Below are positions 25,675-34,451 of a stretch of 64,000 bases of DNA, piece by piece (the stretch's first letter is position 1; every line of letters begins with the position of its first letter). Under the pieces are notes generated by a model. The model did not search any database, was not told the origin of the DNA, and saw only the letters and a program-made list of their open reading frames with translations. The DNA is from Deltaproteobacteria bacterium (lineage in GTDB: Bacteria > Myxococcota_A > Polyangia > GCA-2747355), in contig JACKDQ010000002.1 of the NCBI GenBank assembly GCA_020633415.1, positions 62,001 through 126,000 on the forward strand, given 5' to 3'. Both the position numbers and the translations under genes were made by a program.

Positions 25675-26565
25675 TCACCGCCTGGGTAGTTCGGCCGGTA
25701 GTTCGGTCGGCAGCGCGTCGCACCCGCCAGCGTTAGCCATGTCGTGCGCCTGACCACTGGGGGCCGCACCGACGCTGCCCGACGCGGTCCAGTTCAGGAG
25801 GTTGGTCGTCCCACTGGCCGCATCGATCACCGCTAGCTCGCTCCCGTTGATGCCACCGAGCAGTTTGCTCGACGCAGTTGGGTCGGAGGCGATCCCGTAG
25901 ATGTATTTCGAGGAACCGCTGGGCTCGACAAGAAACGCCAGCTCGACCGGTGGCTGATCGAGATGCGCAACCCAGTGCTGGTCGGTAATGCCATTGTGTA
26001 TTGCCAGCGTCGGCTGTCCAGCGAACATCGTCAGCCCGTGCACACCGCCGATCACACCGTAGCTGGCCAGGTCGTAGCTCGCCAGCGGCGCCAGCTCGCC
26101 GCTGCTGATGGTCAGCTGCGCGAGCTGAACCACGCCGGACTCGCTAGCGGGGCTCGCCAAATAGACTTTGCCATTGAGGCTGCACGCCGAGGTGATTCCC
26201 ACATAATATACGTCGAGGCGTGCCAGTTCGTTCAATTTGGTGCTGCCCGTTGAGCTGCCGCTGCCGAGCGCCACTTCGTAGAGCACCGTGTTGTCATCGT
26301 ACGCCAGACAGTAAAGCCGATCGGGCCGAGGATGGGGTGCAATCCTCCGACAGCGCGAATCGATGGCGTATCGCTGGGTCATCCAGGTTCCTGCTGTCGG
26401 GTTGACCGTGACGCGATAAGCGGATCCAGATTGCAGCAGCCAGGCAAAGGACCGCATCTTGGTCGATTGAGCGCTCCGGTTCGGTTCGCCCGGGACGCCA
26501 TCGAGCACTCCGCCGCAGGCCGTGGCAAACAACGCACAGAGAGATAAGGCGAGACATCTTTTCAT
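25675..26565 (-). CDS. Lipoprotein of unknown function, probably beta-propeller
   Basis: The 296-residue lipoprotein has the signal MKRCLALSLCALFATAC with lipobox ATAC and a GGGGAAGAA ribosome site. The mature part has short beta-like repeats with recurring YAID, LYCLAYDDNTVLYEVALG, GKVYLASPASESGVVQLAQL and YIYGIASDPTASSKLLGG, each about 45 residues apart, which suggests a beta-propeller of the kind that reads out as text-like repeats. No known Pfam family recognised. The C-terminus is Pro/Glu-rich and short. It is not obviously part of an operon. Confidence 0.6.
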   Translation of the reverse strand: MKRCLALSLCALFATACGGVLDGVPGEPNRSAQSTKMRSFAWLLQSGSAYRVTVNPTAGTWMTQRYAIDSRCRRIAPHPRPDRLYCLAYDDNTVLYEVALGSGSSTGSTKLNELARLDVYYVGITSACSLNGKVYLASPASESGVVQLAQLTISSGELAPLASYDLASYGVIGGVHGLTMFAGQPTLAIHNGITDQHWVAHLDQPPVELAFLVEPSGSSKYIYGIASDPTASSKLLGGINGSELAVIDAASGTTNLLNWTASGSVGAAPSGQAHDMANAGGCDALPTELPAELPRR

Positions 26566-27039
26566 TTCTTCCCCCAAACACGGTTGGTAAACAGCAAGCC
26601 TCGTGCCGAGACCGATGCGCGAGGGCCTAGCTGCTACCAGCGACGGATTGGTCTCCCAACCTGGCGCAGAGCCAACGGCTATCTCTTCAAGGTCAGACGA
26701 CTTTTCGTCATGCGGCGCCTTATCCCGCTGGGTCGGTCGGCTGCCACCGAGTCTTGGTCACGATGCCGTGGTTCGGAGCGACTCCGAGATGCCGGGGTCT
26801 CCGGATCGGAGGCGGGCCAAAGGGGCTGGTGTTTGGCGACACCAGCCGTACGGGCGAGCTTGTGCTTGTTCCGACGGTCCCAACGCTTGTGGCTGTAAAG
26901 CACGCCGGTTGTTGTTTCAGACGCAGCGTCAGTCGGTTGGAAACGCCAAGTTGATCCTTGGCGACCTTGAGAAATCAGCTGACGCCCTGCTCTTCACCTG
27001 TCGGAGAAAGAAAGCGGAAAACGGGGTGGGAGGCCGCGC
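26566..27039 (+). other. Spacer with no recognisable gene
   Basis: About 470 bases upstream of the ClpA remnant. Reading frames on both strands are broken and low in structure. I could not connect any of them to a known family, although the stretch probably also consists of decayed sequence like what follows it. Confidence 0.35.
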
Positions 27040-27260
27040 ATCCATGGAGGTGAATTTTTTGCAGCTCGACTTCGACGACGCATCTCTTCGGCCGCCATGT
27101 GGCGAGCACGCCTGGCTTATGGCGGCAGGTCCATTGGCGCGCGTGATTCAGGGCAAGGTCAAGCGTCCGCTGTCCAATGAGCTGTTGTTTGGCAAGCTCG
27201 CCTCGGGTGGCACGTTACCGTGGACGAATCCGATGGTGAGCTGAGCTTCAACGACGGCGA
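27040..27260 (+). pseudogene. C-terminal remnant of a ClpA-type unfoldase gene
   Basis: The plus strand encodes PLARVIQGKVKRPLSNELLF then GKLASGGT, a near-perfect match to the C-terminal domain of ClpA (RPLARVIQ.K.K.PL..ELLFG.L..GG.V.V). Upstream, in a shifted frame, YGGR completes the YGARPLARVIQ motif, and downstream, after another shift at about 27212, TVDESDGELSFN continues it. At least two frameshifts and the loss of everything before it make this a dead fragment. No other Clp sequence is seen in the window. Confidence 0.65.
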
Positions 27261-27408
27261 CTGGCTGCGCTCGTCGCGATCTCCGACAATTGTTGATGTC
27301 ACCGATCAGACAGCCGCAAGGGCTTGTTCTTTCCCCAGCGATCGGCCTCGTGCTGGAGTCAGCAAGAGCATCTAGGCCAGGTGAGCGATGGTCGGGTGCA
27401 GCACGAGG

Positions 27409-27537
27409 TGCACCGAGGAGCAAGGGCGCGCAGCGATCGCTGCGCTCAACGACAGCGAGCTCGACGGCCGCCACATTATCGTTCGCGAATACAGGGCGAA
27501 CGAGCGCGCGCGCGAAAAGCTCGAAGCGGTGCACTGA
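27409..27537 (+). pseudogene. C-terminal fragment of a second RRM protein
   Basis: The fragment reads CTEEQGRAAIAALNDSELDG, then RHIIVREYRANERAREKLEA and a stop. It equals the last third of an RRM with a charged tail. The first 80 bases align with 15249-15338 of the RRM lipoprotein, including a 33-base identical run and the unusual cysteine before T(A/E)EQG. The RNP motifs upstream are not readable. It is therefore a broken relative of the exported RRM gene, placed right after the ClpA remnant. Confidence 0.7.
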
Positions 27538-27624
27538 CAAACCCGCCGTCGGCTGGGCCGCTGGTCAAAATCCGACAGCCCAGCGGCCGATGCACAACGG
27601 GCGGCGGGGGTTCACGTCGCGACC

Positions 27625-28287
27625 CTACTCAAAGACGGCTCGAAAGGTGCGGCCGTAGTCGAACCCACCAACGCCGAGGCTGTTGCCTCCGGGGAGGCCG
27701 TGCTGGCTCCAGCTCGACTTGGGGGTGAAATAGAGGTTGAACCCGCCTTCGGCGACCATCTGCGGAGTGACCTTGAACTCGGTTTCGAGCGCCGTGACCC
27801 AAGTGGGATTGCCCTGGTGATCGAGCGCGGGCGCATTCTTGACCAGCACGTTGGAGTGGTCGCTAGGGTTGCCCTTGGCGCTGGTGACCCAAAGGCAGTG
27901 GGCCTGCCCGTCGGCGACGAGCTTGTTGGGGTCGAGATTGCTATGGGCGCTGGTGGGACAGAGCACGACCAGGCCGATGGTATCGCCAGCGCGGACCTGG
28001 CTAAAGGCGGCCGTGGCGGGGTCCTGTTCGCGCGTCTCGAGGTCGCGGATCTTGTGCTTGCTTTGGACGTGCAGAATCAAGCTCGGCGTAGCTTTGTTGG
28101 CCAGCGTGTCGATCATGAAGCGGAAGGCGGGGCCGATGCCCAGTCGGTCGCGCTGCATATCGTAGAACTTGACGCCAACCTGGTTCTTGCTTTGGTTTGT
28201 CTGCTTGACGCTGAAGGTATGGGTCTTGGCCCAGCCGGTGCCGACCAGCACCATCAGAAGTGAAACCGCTAACCACAGCGCACGCAT
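27625..28287 (-). CDS. Secreted protein of unknown function
   Basis: The 220-residue product has a signal peptide (MRALWLAVSLLMVLVGTGWA-K). The mature part has a beta-sandwich feel: HTFSVKQTNQSKNQVGVKFY, then FMIDTLANKATPSLILHVQS and FSQVRAGDTIGLVVLCPTSA, ending with LGVGGFDYGRTFRAVFE. No family recognised. GGGGGACAAG precedes the ATG; a TTG four codons earlier is the alternative. An AT-rich motif about 75 bases upstream is shared with the gene starting at 14537. Confidence 0.65.
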   Translation of the reverse strand: MRALWLAVSLLMVLVGTGWAKTHTFSVKQTNQSKNQVGVKFYDMQRDRLGIGPAFRFMIDTLANKATPSLILHVQSKHKIRDLETREQDPATAAFSQVRAGDTIGLVVLCPTSAHSNLDPNKLVADGQAHCLWVTSAKGNPSDHSNVLVKNAPALDHQGNPTWVTALETEFKVTPQMVAEGGFNLYFTPKSSWSQHGLPGGNSLGVGGFDYGRTFRAVFE

Positions 28288-28620
28288 CTTGTCCCCCAAG
28301 GAGGTGTCCGCTTTGTGCTGAGCAAGAGTCGGACCAAGGGCGCGGTCGCTTTGTCCAATAAAAATCTGTGGTTTTGGTGGGGCTGGCAGCCGTATTTCGA
28401 CGATCTCGTCGAATAAGCGACGCTCCTAGCGGTTCGGACCTCTGCAACGCTGCGCGAGCGCCAGCTTCACGGCCTTGACGGTCGACGGCGCCGCGGCCAG
28501 CGAAGAATCGGCGGCGGCGATCGACTTCGATACCAAAGCGGCGTGCTGCACACTGCACCACCGTCGTTGACCTTGGCGCCAACGCCTTGTGTCCGGGGGG
28601 CGTCGGCAAGCCCGCGCGGC
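28288..28620 (-). other. Intergenic spacer with shared AT-rich motif
   Basis: About 330 bases. The only notable element is TCCAATAAAAATCTGTG (plus-strand sequence, about 28354-28370), which resembles the motif at 14616-14632. Both lie 75-90 bases upstream of minus-strand genes for exported proteins. Otherwise nothing is seen here. Confidence 0.35.
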
Positions 28621-30585
28621 TCAGTCTAGGCCAAACACCTGGTATGCCTTGCTGCCCTGATGAATTGCGCGAGCAGAGGCAGCGCTGCCCAAGGACACGA
28701 AACGAAGTCCCACCTGCGCGGCCGATCCCGCGGCGAAGACGCTATAGGGTCCGCCCGCACTCGTCAGCAGCGCGCTGTGGATCTGCGTCGCTCCGCTGTA
28801 GGTTCGGTACAGCGAGGCCGGCGCGGTCAGGCTGGCAACATAGACGTCGAACGCTGCGCCCTTTCGTTCGGCGGCGAGGATGGCGTGGTCGCAGGTGGAT
28901 GACAACGCAATTTGCGTGATCGCGGTGGTATCCCCGGCGATCTGCAGTGTGGGAGCCGTGGCGGTCGGTTTTTCCTGGTCGAATCGCCAAATACGGCCGG
29001 CCGTCGAACCGGCGGGCGCATATCCGGCCAGGACCGCAATGGAGCCCGTCGCGCACAGCCTGACCGAGGAAATCCACGCGTTGCTCGTCACCGATAGTCG
29101 GGTCCAGTTGCTGAGGTCGATGGCACGGAGATTGCGCTGCCCATCGTTCGTGTTCCACTCGGCGTCGAGGTAGTAAAGATAGCGGCCGTTGGGTGAGCGC
29201 CAGATGCTTGAGATGTTGGCGCTGTCGCTCAATACAAAGGGACGCGTCACGCCGCCTTGGCCAGTGAGATTGGTCAGCGTCTTCGTTGCCAATTCGTAGC
29301 GAAAGAGATCGCCGCTGTGGAGCACGTTGTCGCTCATCAAGAACAAGAGGGAATCGTCGCCGACCCAGTAGAGGCTGCGGGGCTCGTGTTTGCCTGGGAC
29401 TACGTTTTTTTCGTTGGTCAAATCTTGCGGCGTGCCTGGGGCGCTGGTGCTGGCTAACCACAGCCGATTGTCTTGCACATAGGCCACCCATTTCCCGGAC
29501 GGCGAGACGCGCAGACGCACGCCCGGCTGATATGTTCCACGACTGCCCGGCGCGCCTGGTTTATCGGTGAGTCGGCGGACCGTACCGTTTGGTTCAACGA
29601 CCAACAACGTCTTGTCGACGACGCTTTTTCCGGCGGCGACCACAACGGTGCCGTTGCCTCCGCTGTCTGGGTACGCGTCGATGGTCGGCGGTTCTTCGCC
29701 CAGCGCCGAGGCGAGATCGACATGTTTAGGTGCCGCGCTGCCGTCGATCGGCACGCGCCAGAGGCTTGCGATCCCGTTCCGCGTGGTGCTGAAGAACAAT
29801 TCACCTTTGATGATGTTCAGCGAAAGGTACTGTACGGAATCGGGCTTGGGCGAAGGCGCGATCTCGATGGTGGTCTTTCCATTTTTGAATGTGGTGGCGT
29901 CGGTTCGTGCCAACACCACGTCGCCCCGGTTATTGCGGGCCGTAGCGACAAGTCGCCCGTCGTCGCTGACGGCGATAAACGGCGACAACACCCTCAGCAG
30001 CCCCGCCGACGTGTTGTTGCTGTTGTCGGTGCTATACAGAATCTCGACTTGTCCGCTCGGTCGCACGAGCAGGAAGCCGAACCGGTCCGTCGCGCCCAGC
30101 GACTCGCGGAAATACTTTAGCACACCTCGGCCTTTGGGCAGGACCACCGCCGAATGCGCGTCTCCCGGCAGCAGGAAGGGTCCGTCTCTTTCGACCTCAG
30201 CGTTGACTCTGCCGATCAGGAACATGCGCTCCGTCAACTTCAGTAGCCCAAACCCGGCGACCGGCTGGTAGCCGGTACCATCGGCACGCACCGTGGCGAG
30301 GGTCATCAGGTCGTCGCTATCCCCATGCGCAAACACCACGCTGCGTACCCGCGGCGGTGGTGCAGTGCTGTCGGGCAGAGGCCGCGCATCGAGCCCAATG
30401 TCAGCGCCACGGTCATCGATGCGCGCATCGCGGACCGCGACGCTACCGCCGTCGGCGTGTTGTAGATCGATAGCCTCGGCGTCGAGCTCCGTGCTGGTCG
30501 CTGTGGTCCCGCAGGCTGCTAGGGCTATGGCGGCGCCGAGGCTCCATCCAACGACGCTGGCGGCGGTCTTCGCTATGGGGGTCAT
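28621..30585 (-). CDS. Large lipoprotein with TolB/WD40-like beta-propeller repeats
   Basis: The 654-residue product has a signal peptide ending in lipobox LAAC (MTPIAKTAASVVGWSLGAAI, then ALAAC), then an Asp-spaced linker (DAEAIDLQHADGGSVAVRDA). The mature protein has repeats of the TolB/dipeptidyl-peptidase propeller type, for example FIAVSDDGRLVATARNNRGD, RVSPSGKWVAYVQDNRLWLA and WRSPNGRYLYYLDAEWNTND, each pairing a S.DG(R/K) turn with an aromatic strand. The likely role is a surface or periplasmic binding propeller, substrate unknown. Frames upstream of 30585 extend to 30789 but lack leader character. Confidence 0.75.
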   Translation of the reverse strand: MTPIAKTAASVVGWSLGAAIALAACGTTATSTELDAEAIDLQHADGGSVAVRDARIDDRGADIGLDARPLPDSTAPPPRVRSVVFAHGDSDDLMTLATVRADGTGYQPVAGFGLLKLTERMFLIGRVNAEVERDGPFLLPGDAHSAVVLPKGRGVLKYFRESLGATDRFGFLLVRPSGQVEILYSTDNSNNTSAGLLRVLSPFIAVSDDGRLVATARNNRGDVVLARTDATTFKNGKTTIEIAPSPKPDSVQYLSLNIIKGELFFSTTRNGIASLWRVPIDGSAAPKHVDLASALGEEPPTIDAYPDSGGNGTVVVAAGKSVVDKTLLVVEPNGTVRRLTDKPGAPGSRGTYQPGVRLRVSPSGKWVAYVQDNRLWLASTSAPGTPQDLTNEKNVVPGKHEPRSLYWVGDDSLLFLMSDNVLHSGDLFRYELATKTLTNLTGQGGVTRPFVLSDSANISSIWRSPNGRYLYYLDAEWNTNDGQRNLRAIDLSNWTRLSVTSNAWISSVRLCATGSIAVLAGYAPAGSTAGRIWRFDQEKPTATAPTLQIAGDTTAITQIALSSTCDHAILAAERKGAAFDVYVASLTAPASLYRTYSGATQIHSALLTSAGGPYSVFAAGSAAQVGLRFVSLGSAASARAIHQGSKAYQVFGLD

Positions 30586-31103
30586 GGTCACTCGCATTCG
30601 TAGGTGGGCAAAAGCGCCAGGCGATGGGTTCCCGGGCAGCCAAGGAGCCAGCTGTTGCTGCGGGCAAGGGACAGAGGGCGACGTACTGCAAAGGTCGAGG
30701 GCAGCCGCTTGGCAAATGCGAATAATAGCTCGGTTATGGTTCCTGTCAAGACCCCGCTGGATCACCCCTCGTGGGGCATCGCCTGGCACAACAGATTTCT
30801 TTCAGCGGCTGCGGCTCGTGCGCTGTCACGAAATGTCTAATCCAGCGAGGCATACCTTCGCACCATCTGGCGTTGTTGCTGCAATTGCTGCAAGTAGCGA
30901 TGGCGGGCTGAGGCAGCGCAAGAGCCACAGCGGTAGTTCAAGGGTGGCCGCTGGCGACCAACGCGTGGCGAAAACAGCGGAGCGGACGCAGTGGTGGCGC
31001 GCGGCGGCGATATGCCGGAGCACAAGGGTCTGGTTGAAGAATGCGTCGTCGAAGTCGAGCTGGGGCGGAGCGCGCGGACAATGTTACTTTGGCAAACGTT
31101 GCC
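30586..31103 (-). other. Long spacer, nothing recognised
   Basis: About 520 bases between two minus-strand lipoprotein genes. Frames are short and broken on both strands. A plus-strand piece (KTPLDHPSWGIAWHNRFLSA at 30745) and a Cys-containing minus-strand piece near 30900-31020 look slightly protein-like, but I cannot assign either. Confidence 0.35.
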
Positions 31104-32204
31104 CTATCCTTCCCAGACCGTCATCGGGCCGCACTGATCAGCGTCCAACGCCATGCGAAAGTAGCGCTTATTACCGCGTGACCCGCCATCGGCTTTGCAC
31201 AGCCAACTGCCCGTCACGGAGCTTTTGAGGCAGGCCCCGGGCAGTTCACCCTGCGGCGGCTTCTCGTCGGCTGTGCCTCGGAAGAGCCGAGGCCGCTTCG
31301 TCCAATGTGCACCGCGAAACTCCACAAAAACAGCATGATCGTATCGCTCGCCACGGCGCGCAATAACCGGTGCGAGTCCGAGATCATGTTTGCCACAGGG
31401 GATACGTAGTTGTTTTGCTTCCATCGCCCGCATCGACGCCAACCAGCCAAGTCGTATCAGCTCGTCTTCCCGCTGCTTTAGCAAGGTGCGAAGATCCTCA
31501 CCGTCGATAACCGGGGCGGAGTAAATATTTTTACCATCGCAGGCCGAAAAGATATCCCATGGCATGCTCCGACTGGCAGTTAGGACACCGATCAATCGAG
31601 GCAGCCCGTCATCGAAGACAAACAGCGGGCCGCCGGAATCGCCCTGGCAGATCTCTCGGCGACGCGCCGTACGCCAAAACAAGCCAAGCTCTGGAAGCAT
31701 GGCTTGAAATTTCCCGTGCACGATGCGACCGATCGAGCGCTCCTCACCGTGTTCCAATCCATATCCCAGGTGCACAACCGTTTGACCGGAACTTGGTAGG
31801 CGTCGCCCAAGTCGAACGATAGCGCTAGGCGGCAATGGCTCATCAACGACAACGATCGCGCTATCGGTTCGCCTCGGCATATGCTTCGTGTCCCAGCCAA
31901 ACTGCGGATGATGCAGGTAATCGACCACCGTGCGTTTGGAGCCATCCGCAAGTTCGACATGAAGATATCCGTCAGCGTCCAGTATGTGGCCCGCCGTAAG
32001 AATCTCGCGTGGACCCACCACTACGCCGCTACCCATTCGCCAGGTCCAGGGGCTGGGATCGATCAGCTTGACCACTGACTCGATCAGCTGACTCGAGCCA
32101 CCTTCGCCCTTGCCGTTGTCGTAGTTTGTGACCTGCGGATGCTCTGGGGCTCCGCAAGCAACGAGTATCAGTGAAATTGCTACCGACTGTCTTGAGTACC
32201 GCAT
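31104..32204 (-). CDS. Trypsin-like serine protease lipoprotein with GKGEG motif
   Basis: The 366-residue product has a lipoprotein signal (MRYSRQSVAISLILVAC, lipobox LVAC) followed by GKGEGG about 13 residues on. The protease domain has the S1 chymotrypsin triad: His in EILTAGHIL, Asp in RRTDSAIVVVDE and Ser in CQGDSGGPLF, with the substrate-pocket region VLTASRSMPWDI after it. There is no MYXO-CTERM tail; instead about 130 residues follow the protease fold, ending with two cysteines (GACLKSS, SWLCKADG). GAGGAA lies ahead of the ATG at 32204. It would act as a surface-bound endopeptidase. Confidence 0.82.
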   Translation of the reverse strand: MRYSRQSVAISLILVACGAPEHPQVTNYDNGKGEGGSSQLIESVVKLIDPSPWTWRMGSGVVVGPREILTAGHILDADGYLHVELADGSKRTVVDYLHHPQFGWDTKHMPRRTDSAIVVVDEPLPPSAIVRLGRRLPSSGQTVVHLGYGLEHGEERSIGRIVHGKFQAMLPELGLFWRTARRREICQGDSGGPLFVFDDGLPRLIGVLTASRSMPWDIFSACDGKNIYSAPVIDGEDLRTLLKQREDELIRLGWLASMRAMEAKQLRIPCGKHDLGLAPVIARRGERYDHAVFVEFRGAHWTKRPRLFRGTADEKPPQGELPGACLKSSVTGSWLCKADGGSRGNKRYFRMALDADQCGPMTVWEG

Positions 32205-32614
32205 GGTGCACCGTTCCTCTTGTTTCGCGCCCAGCTCGCTACAAAATCCGAGCAAATGCACGTTTTATGCCCACTGCCCTGGTGAAATTCCATGGTTTTT
32301 TCTGCGACCGCTGGATGCTCGACAAGCCAGGTGCCTCCACCTCCGCGGGGCTGGCTCCCAAGCCCCGGTCTGATGACCGATACCTCGGCGACCTCAGACT
32401 CGTCGGGGGCGGGAGATCTTCAAAAAGCTTATGGGGCGGACTTGTTTGCGTGTGAATGACACGGGCTGTTCGGACGTCTGTCCCGGATCGATTCGCGACG
32501 TGGGGCGGCACAGCATGGCGCAGGGCGAGACAAGATCGCTGAAATCTTTCACGCATGCGCTGGCAAGCAACTTGCTCTGTTCTCCACATACGCCCGATGG
32601 CGATGGAGGAGAAG
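32205..32614 (+). other. Divergent spacer, nothing recognised
   Basis: About 410 bases between a minus-strand protease gene and a plus-strand lipoprotein gene, expected to hold both promoters. There is an A/T-rich patch around 32255-32300. I could not identify a reliable promoter pair, RNA gene or coding frame. Confidence 0.35.
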
Positions 32615-33100
32615 ATGCTGTTCAAGTCTCTTATCTGGGTCGCCGCCTTCGGTTTCAGCTCGATCGGCTGTGGCGCAGGCGACAGCTCACAAGCGCTGAG
32701 TGATTCGTCGGTCACCGACGGACCGATCGCCGATCAAACTGCCACCGACGCAAGCAACCCCGACGCGCCAAATTGCGAGCAACCGTTTCCCCCGCTTGAA
32801 TGCGCGCCGAAGACCGGCACGTGCGGCGGTTACCCCACCGAGGCCTATTCCTGTCCCAGCGAATCCTGCGAATGGGCGACCGACCTCTACGACGGACCGC
32901 CCTTTCCCTGCGTCAAGCCCTGCACCTCCGACGCGCAATGCAACACGCCTCAGGGCTGGCCCAAACAACGCTGCGCACCCGAGGGCTACTGCCTCGACGC
33001 CTGCACGCCCAACGCGCACAATCCACGCGGCGATTGCGGCGACGTGTTCAAACGCTGCGACGCCGTCACCGGCGCCTGCAGCTACCTCGACGCCGAATAA
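32615..33100 (+). CDS. Cysteine-rich lipoprotein
   Basis: The 161-residue lipoprotein has the signal MLFKSLIWVAAFGFSSIGC (lipobox SIGC) and a strong GGAGGAGAAG ribosome site. An Asp-spaced linker (SDSSVTDGPIADQTATDASN) leads to a compact Cys-rich domain of about 110 residues with fourteen cysteines, among them TGTCGG, CPSESCEW, KPCTSDAQC, GYCLDAC and GDCGD. The C.SDAQC segment resembles the short disulfide repeats of myxobacterial surface proteins. Function unknown; likely a small extracellular binding module. Confidence 0.65.
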   Translation: MLFKSLIWVAAFGFSSIGCGAGDSSQALSDSSVTDGPIADQTATDASNPDAPNCEQPFPPLECAPKTGTCGGYPTEAYSCPSESCEWATDLYDGPPFPCVKPCTSDAQCNTPQGWPKQRCAPEGYCLDACTPNAHNPRGDCGDVFKRCDAVTGACSYLDAE

Positions 33101-33477
33101 CTGCCAGCCGATAAGCCTCAAGCCCGGTCTTCGCGCGCGTTCGGACAGACTCCAACTCGGTCTGCCGATAAGGCGGCCGTTCGAAGAAGCACCCGCCGGT
33201 GAGCAAGACCATTGCCAAGGCAGCACTCTCTCGCACCGCTCGTCCAAGCGACGTTCAGTCGTTCGACGGCCAACTGCACGGCGCTCGATGCGGGTTACGA
33301 TGACGCAACCCTGATCGGAACGCCGGCCTCTAGCATAGACAAAGGTCCGGGCGATACCGATGTCGCGACATCATCCGCAATCTGCACCGGCTGATCAGAA
33401 TTGAGTTCAGTTATTTTCGCCAATCTTAGGTGAATTCATTTTTGCCAGCGCGCAACCTACGCCGAAAGGAGATCGCC
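33101..33477 (+). other. Intergenic spacer, nothing recognised
   Basis: About 375 bases. The last 80 bases (33395-33475) are noticeably more A/T-rich and probably contain the promoter of the next gene; GAATTGAGTTCAGTTATT lies around 33398-33416. No gene or RNA is visible. Confidence 0.35.
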
Positions 33478-34308
33478 GTGCACAAAATCGCGGGCGCTAT
33501 GCTTTCCCTGCTCGCACTGGCAACATGTGGCACGCCTGGGCGCGCCATCCAAGATGCGCAGCTCAACGATAGCAAGGTCGGAGAGCTGGCGGTGCCCGAC
33601 GCGGCGCCGCAAGGCTGCAGCAGCACGTCACTGAAAACGATGCACCCGGCATGCAACGATTGTTTGAGCGCCGCTTGCTGCGCCGAGCTGCTAGCGTGCG
33701 AGGGCAGTTCCGATTGCCGCCGGTACCTCGGCTGCATCTCGTCATGCGACGGTGCGACGTGTCGACAACAATGTGACGCGACTTTTGCTTCGGGACGGCA
33801 GCTGTCCGCAAAGATCGAGACGTGCATCGCTGGCCAGCGCGCCGAGTGCATCAGAGCGTGCAATTTCGGCGCATTTCCGATCCAATGCGCCTGCTCCTGC
33901 GGTAACGAAACGTACATGTCGCATTGCGACGGCAGCGGAATGGAACCGACAGGCGCGTGTCCAGCCAGCGTCTGCGGCCCCTTTAGCAATCTTCGGCTCA
34001 GCATCACGGAGCTGCCTGCGCAAGCTAACGACAAGCACATCTTCTGGGTCCGTTGCCAGGGCACCGGGCGCTGCACCTCCTCTGGTGCCGCTGGCGTGCT
34101 TCAAGGCCAGACAACCTTTGACGTTAGCGTGGCCGCAAACACAGTCTATCGTCTCTACTACTACGTCGACATCGATCAAGACGGCGCCTGCGCAGATGGC
34201 GATGTCTTGGGGACCGTTGAGATATCGTCTGCCAGCGCGTCCGCAGGCGTTAGCCGCAAGCACTCCCCCTACGCGCAAGCCTGTCGATTCTTTCCGTCGG
34301 GCGGCTAG
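33478..34308 (+). CDS. Cysteine-rich lipoprotein of unknown function
   Basis: The 276-residue product starts with GTG preceded by AAAGGAG and has a lipoprotein signal with lipobox LATC (AGAMLSLLALATC). Residues 50-150 contain a helical Cys-rich module with the pattern HPACNDCLSAACCAELLACE, then DCRRYLGCISSC and CRQQCDATF, the type found in many Myxococcota lipoproteins. The C-terminal 110 residues are beta-rich and contain VYRLYYYVDIDQDGACADGD, a calcium-loop-like DxDxDG run. It precedes the SBBP-repeat lipoprotein by 143 bases on the same strand. No function can be named. Confidence 0.65.
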   Translation: MHKIAGAMLSLLALATCGTPGRAIQDAQLNDSKVGELAVPDAAPQGCSSTSLKTMHPACNDCLSAACCAELLACEGSSDCRRYLGCISSCDGATCRQQCDATFASGRQLSAKIETCIAGQRAECIRACNFGAFPIQCACSCGNETYMSHCDGSGMEPTGACPASVCGPFSNLRLSITELPAQANDKHIFWVRCQGTGRCTSSGAAGVLQGQTTFDVSVAANTVYRLYYYVDIDQDGACADGDVLGTVEISSASASAGVSRKHSPYAQACRFFPSGG

Positions 34309-34451
34309 ACCGCCAAAGACCAGCGTACGGCCCTGCCGCGATTTGCCGCGCCACATCTCCGAGATTCCCCTACACAACAAACACCGCAAAGCGGGCGGCG
34401 CACGGTGTGCATTCGTGCTAACAGCTTGGCTGCCAACCGAGGGGGCCAAAG

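Noticed and set aside
30293..31228. A 311-codon plus-strand frame across the start of the propeller lipoprotein
   Set aside because: Shadow of the minus-strand gene followed by spacer; no domain, leader or ribosome site.
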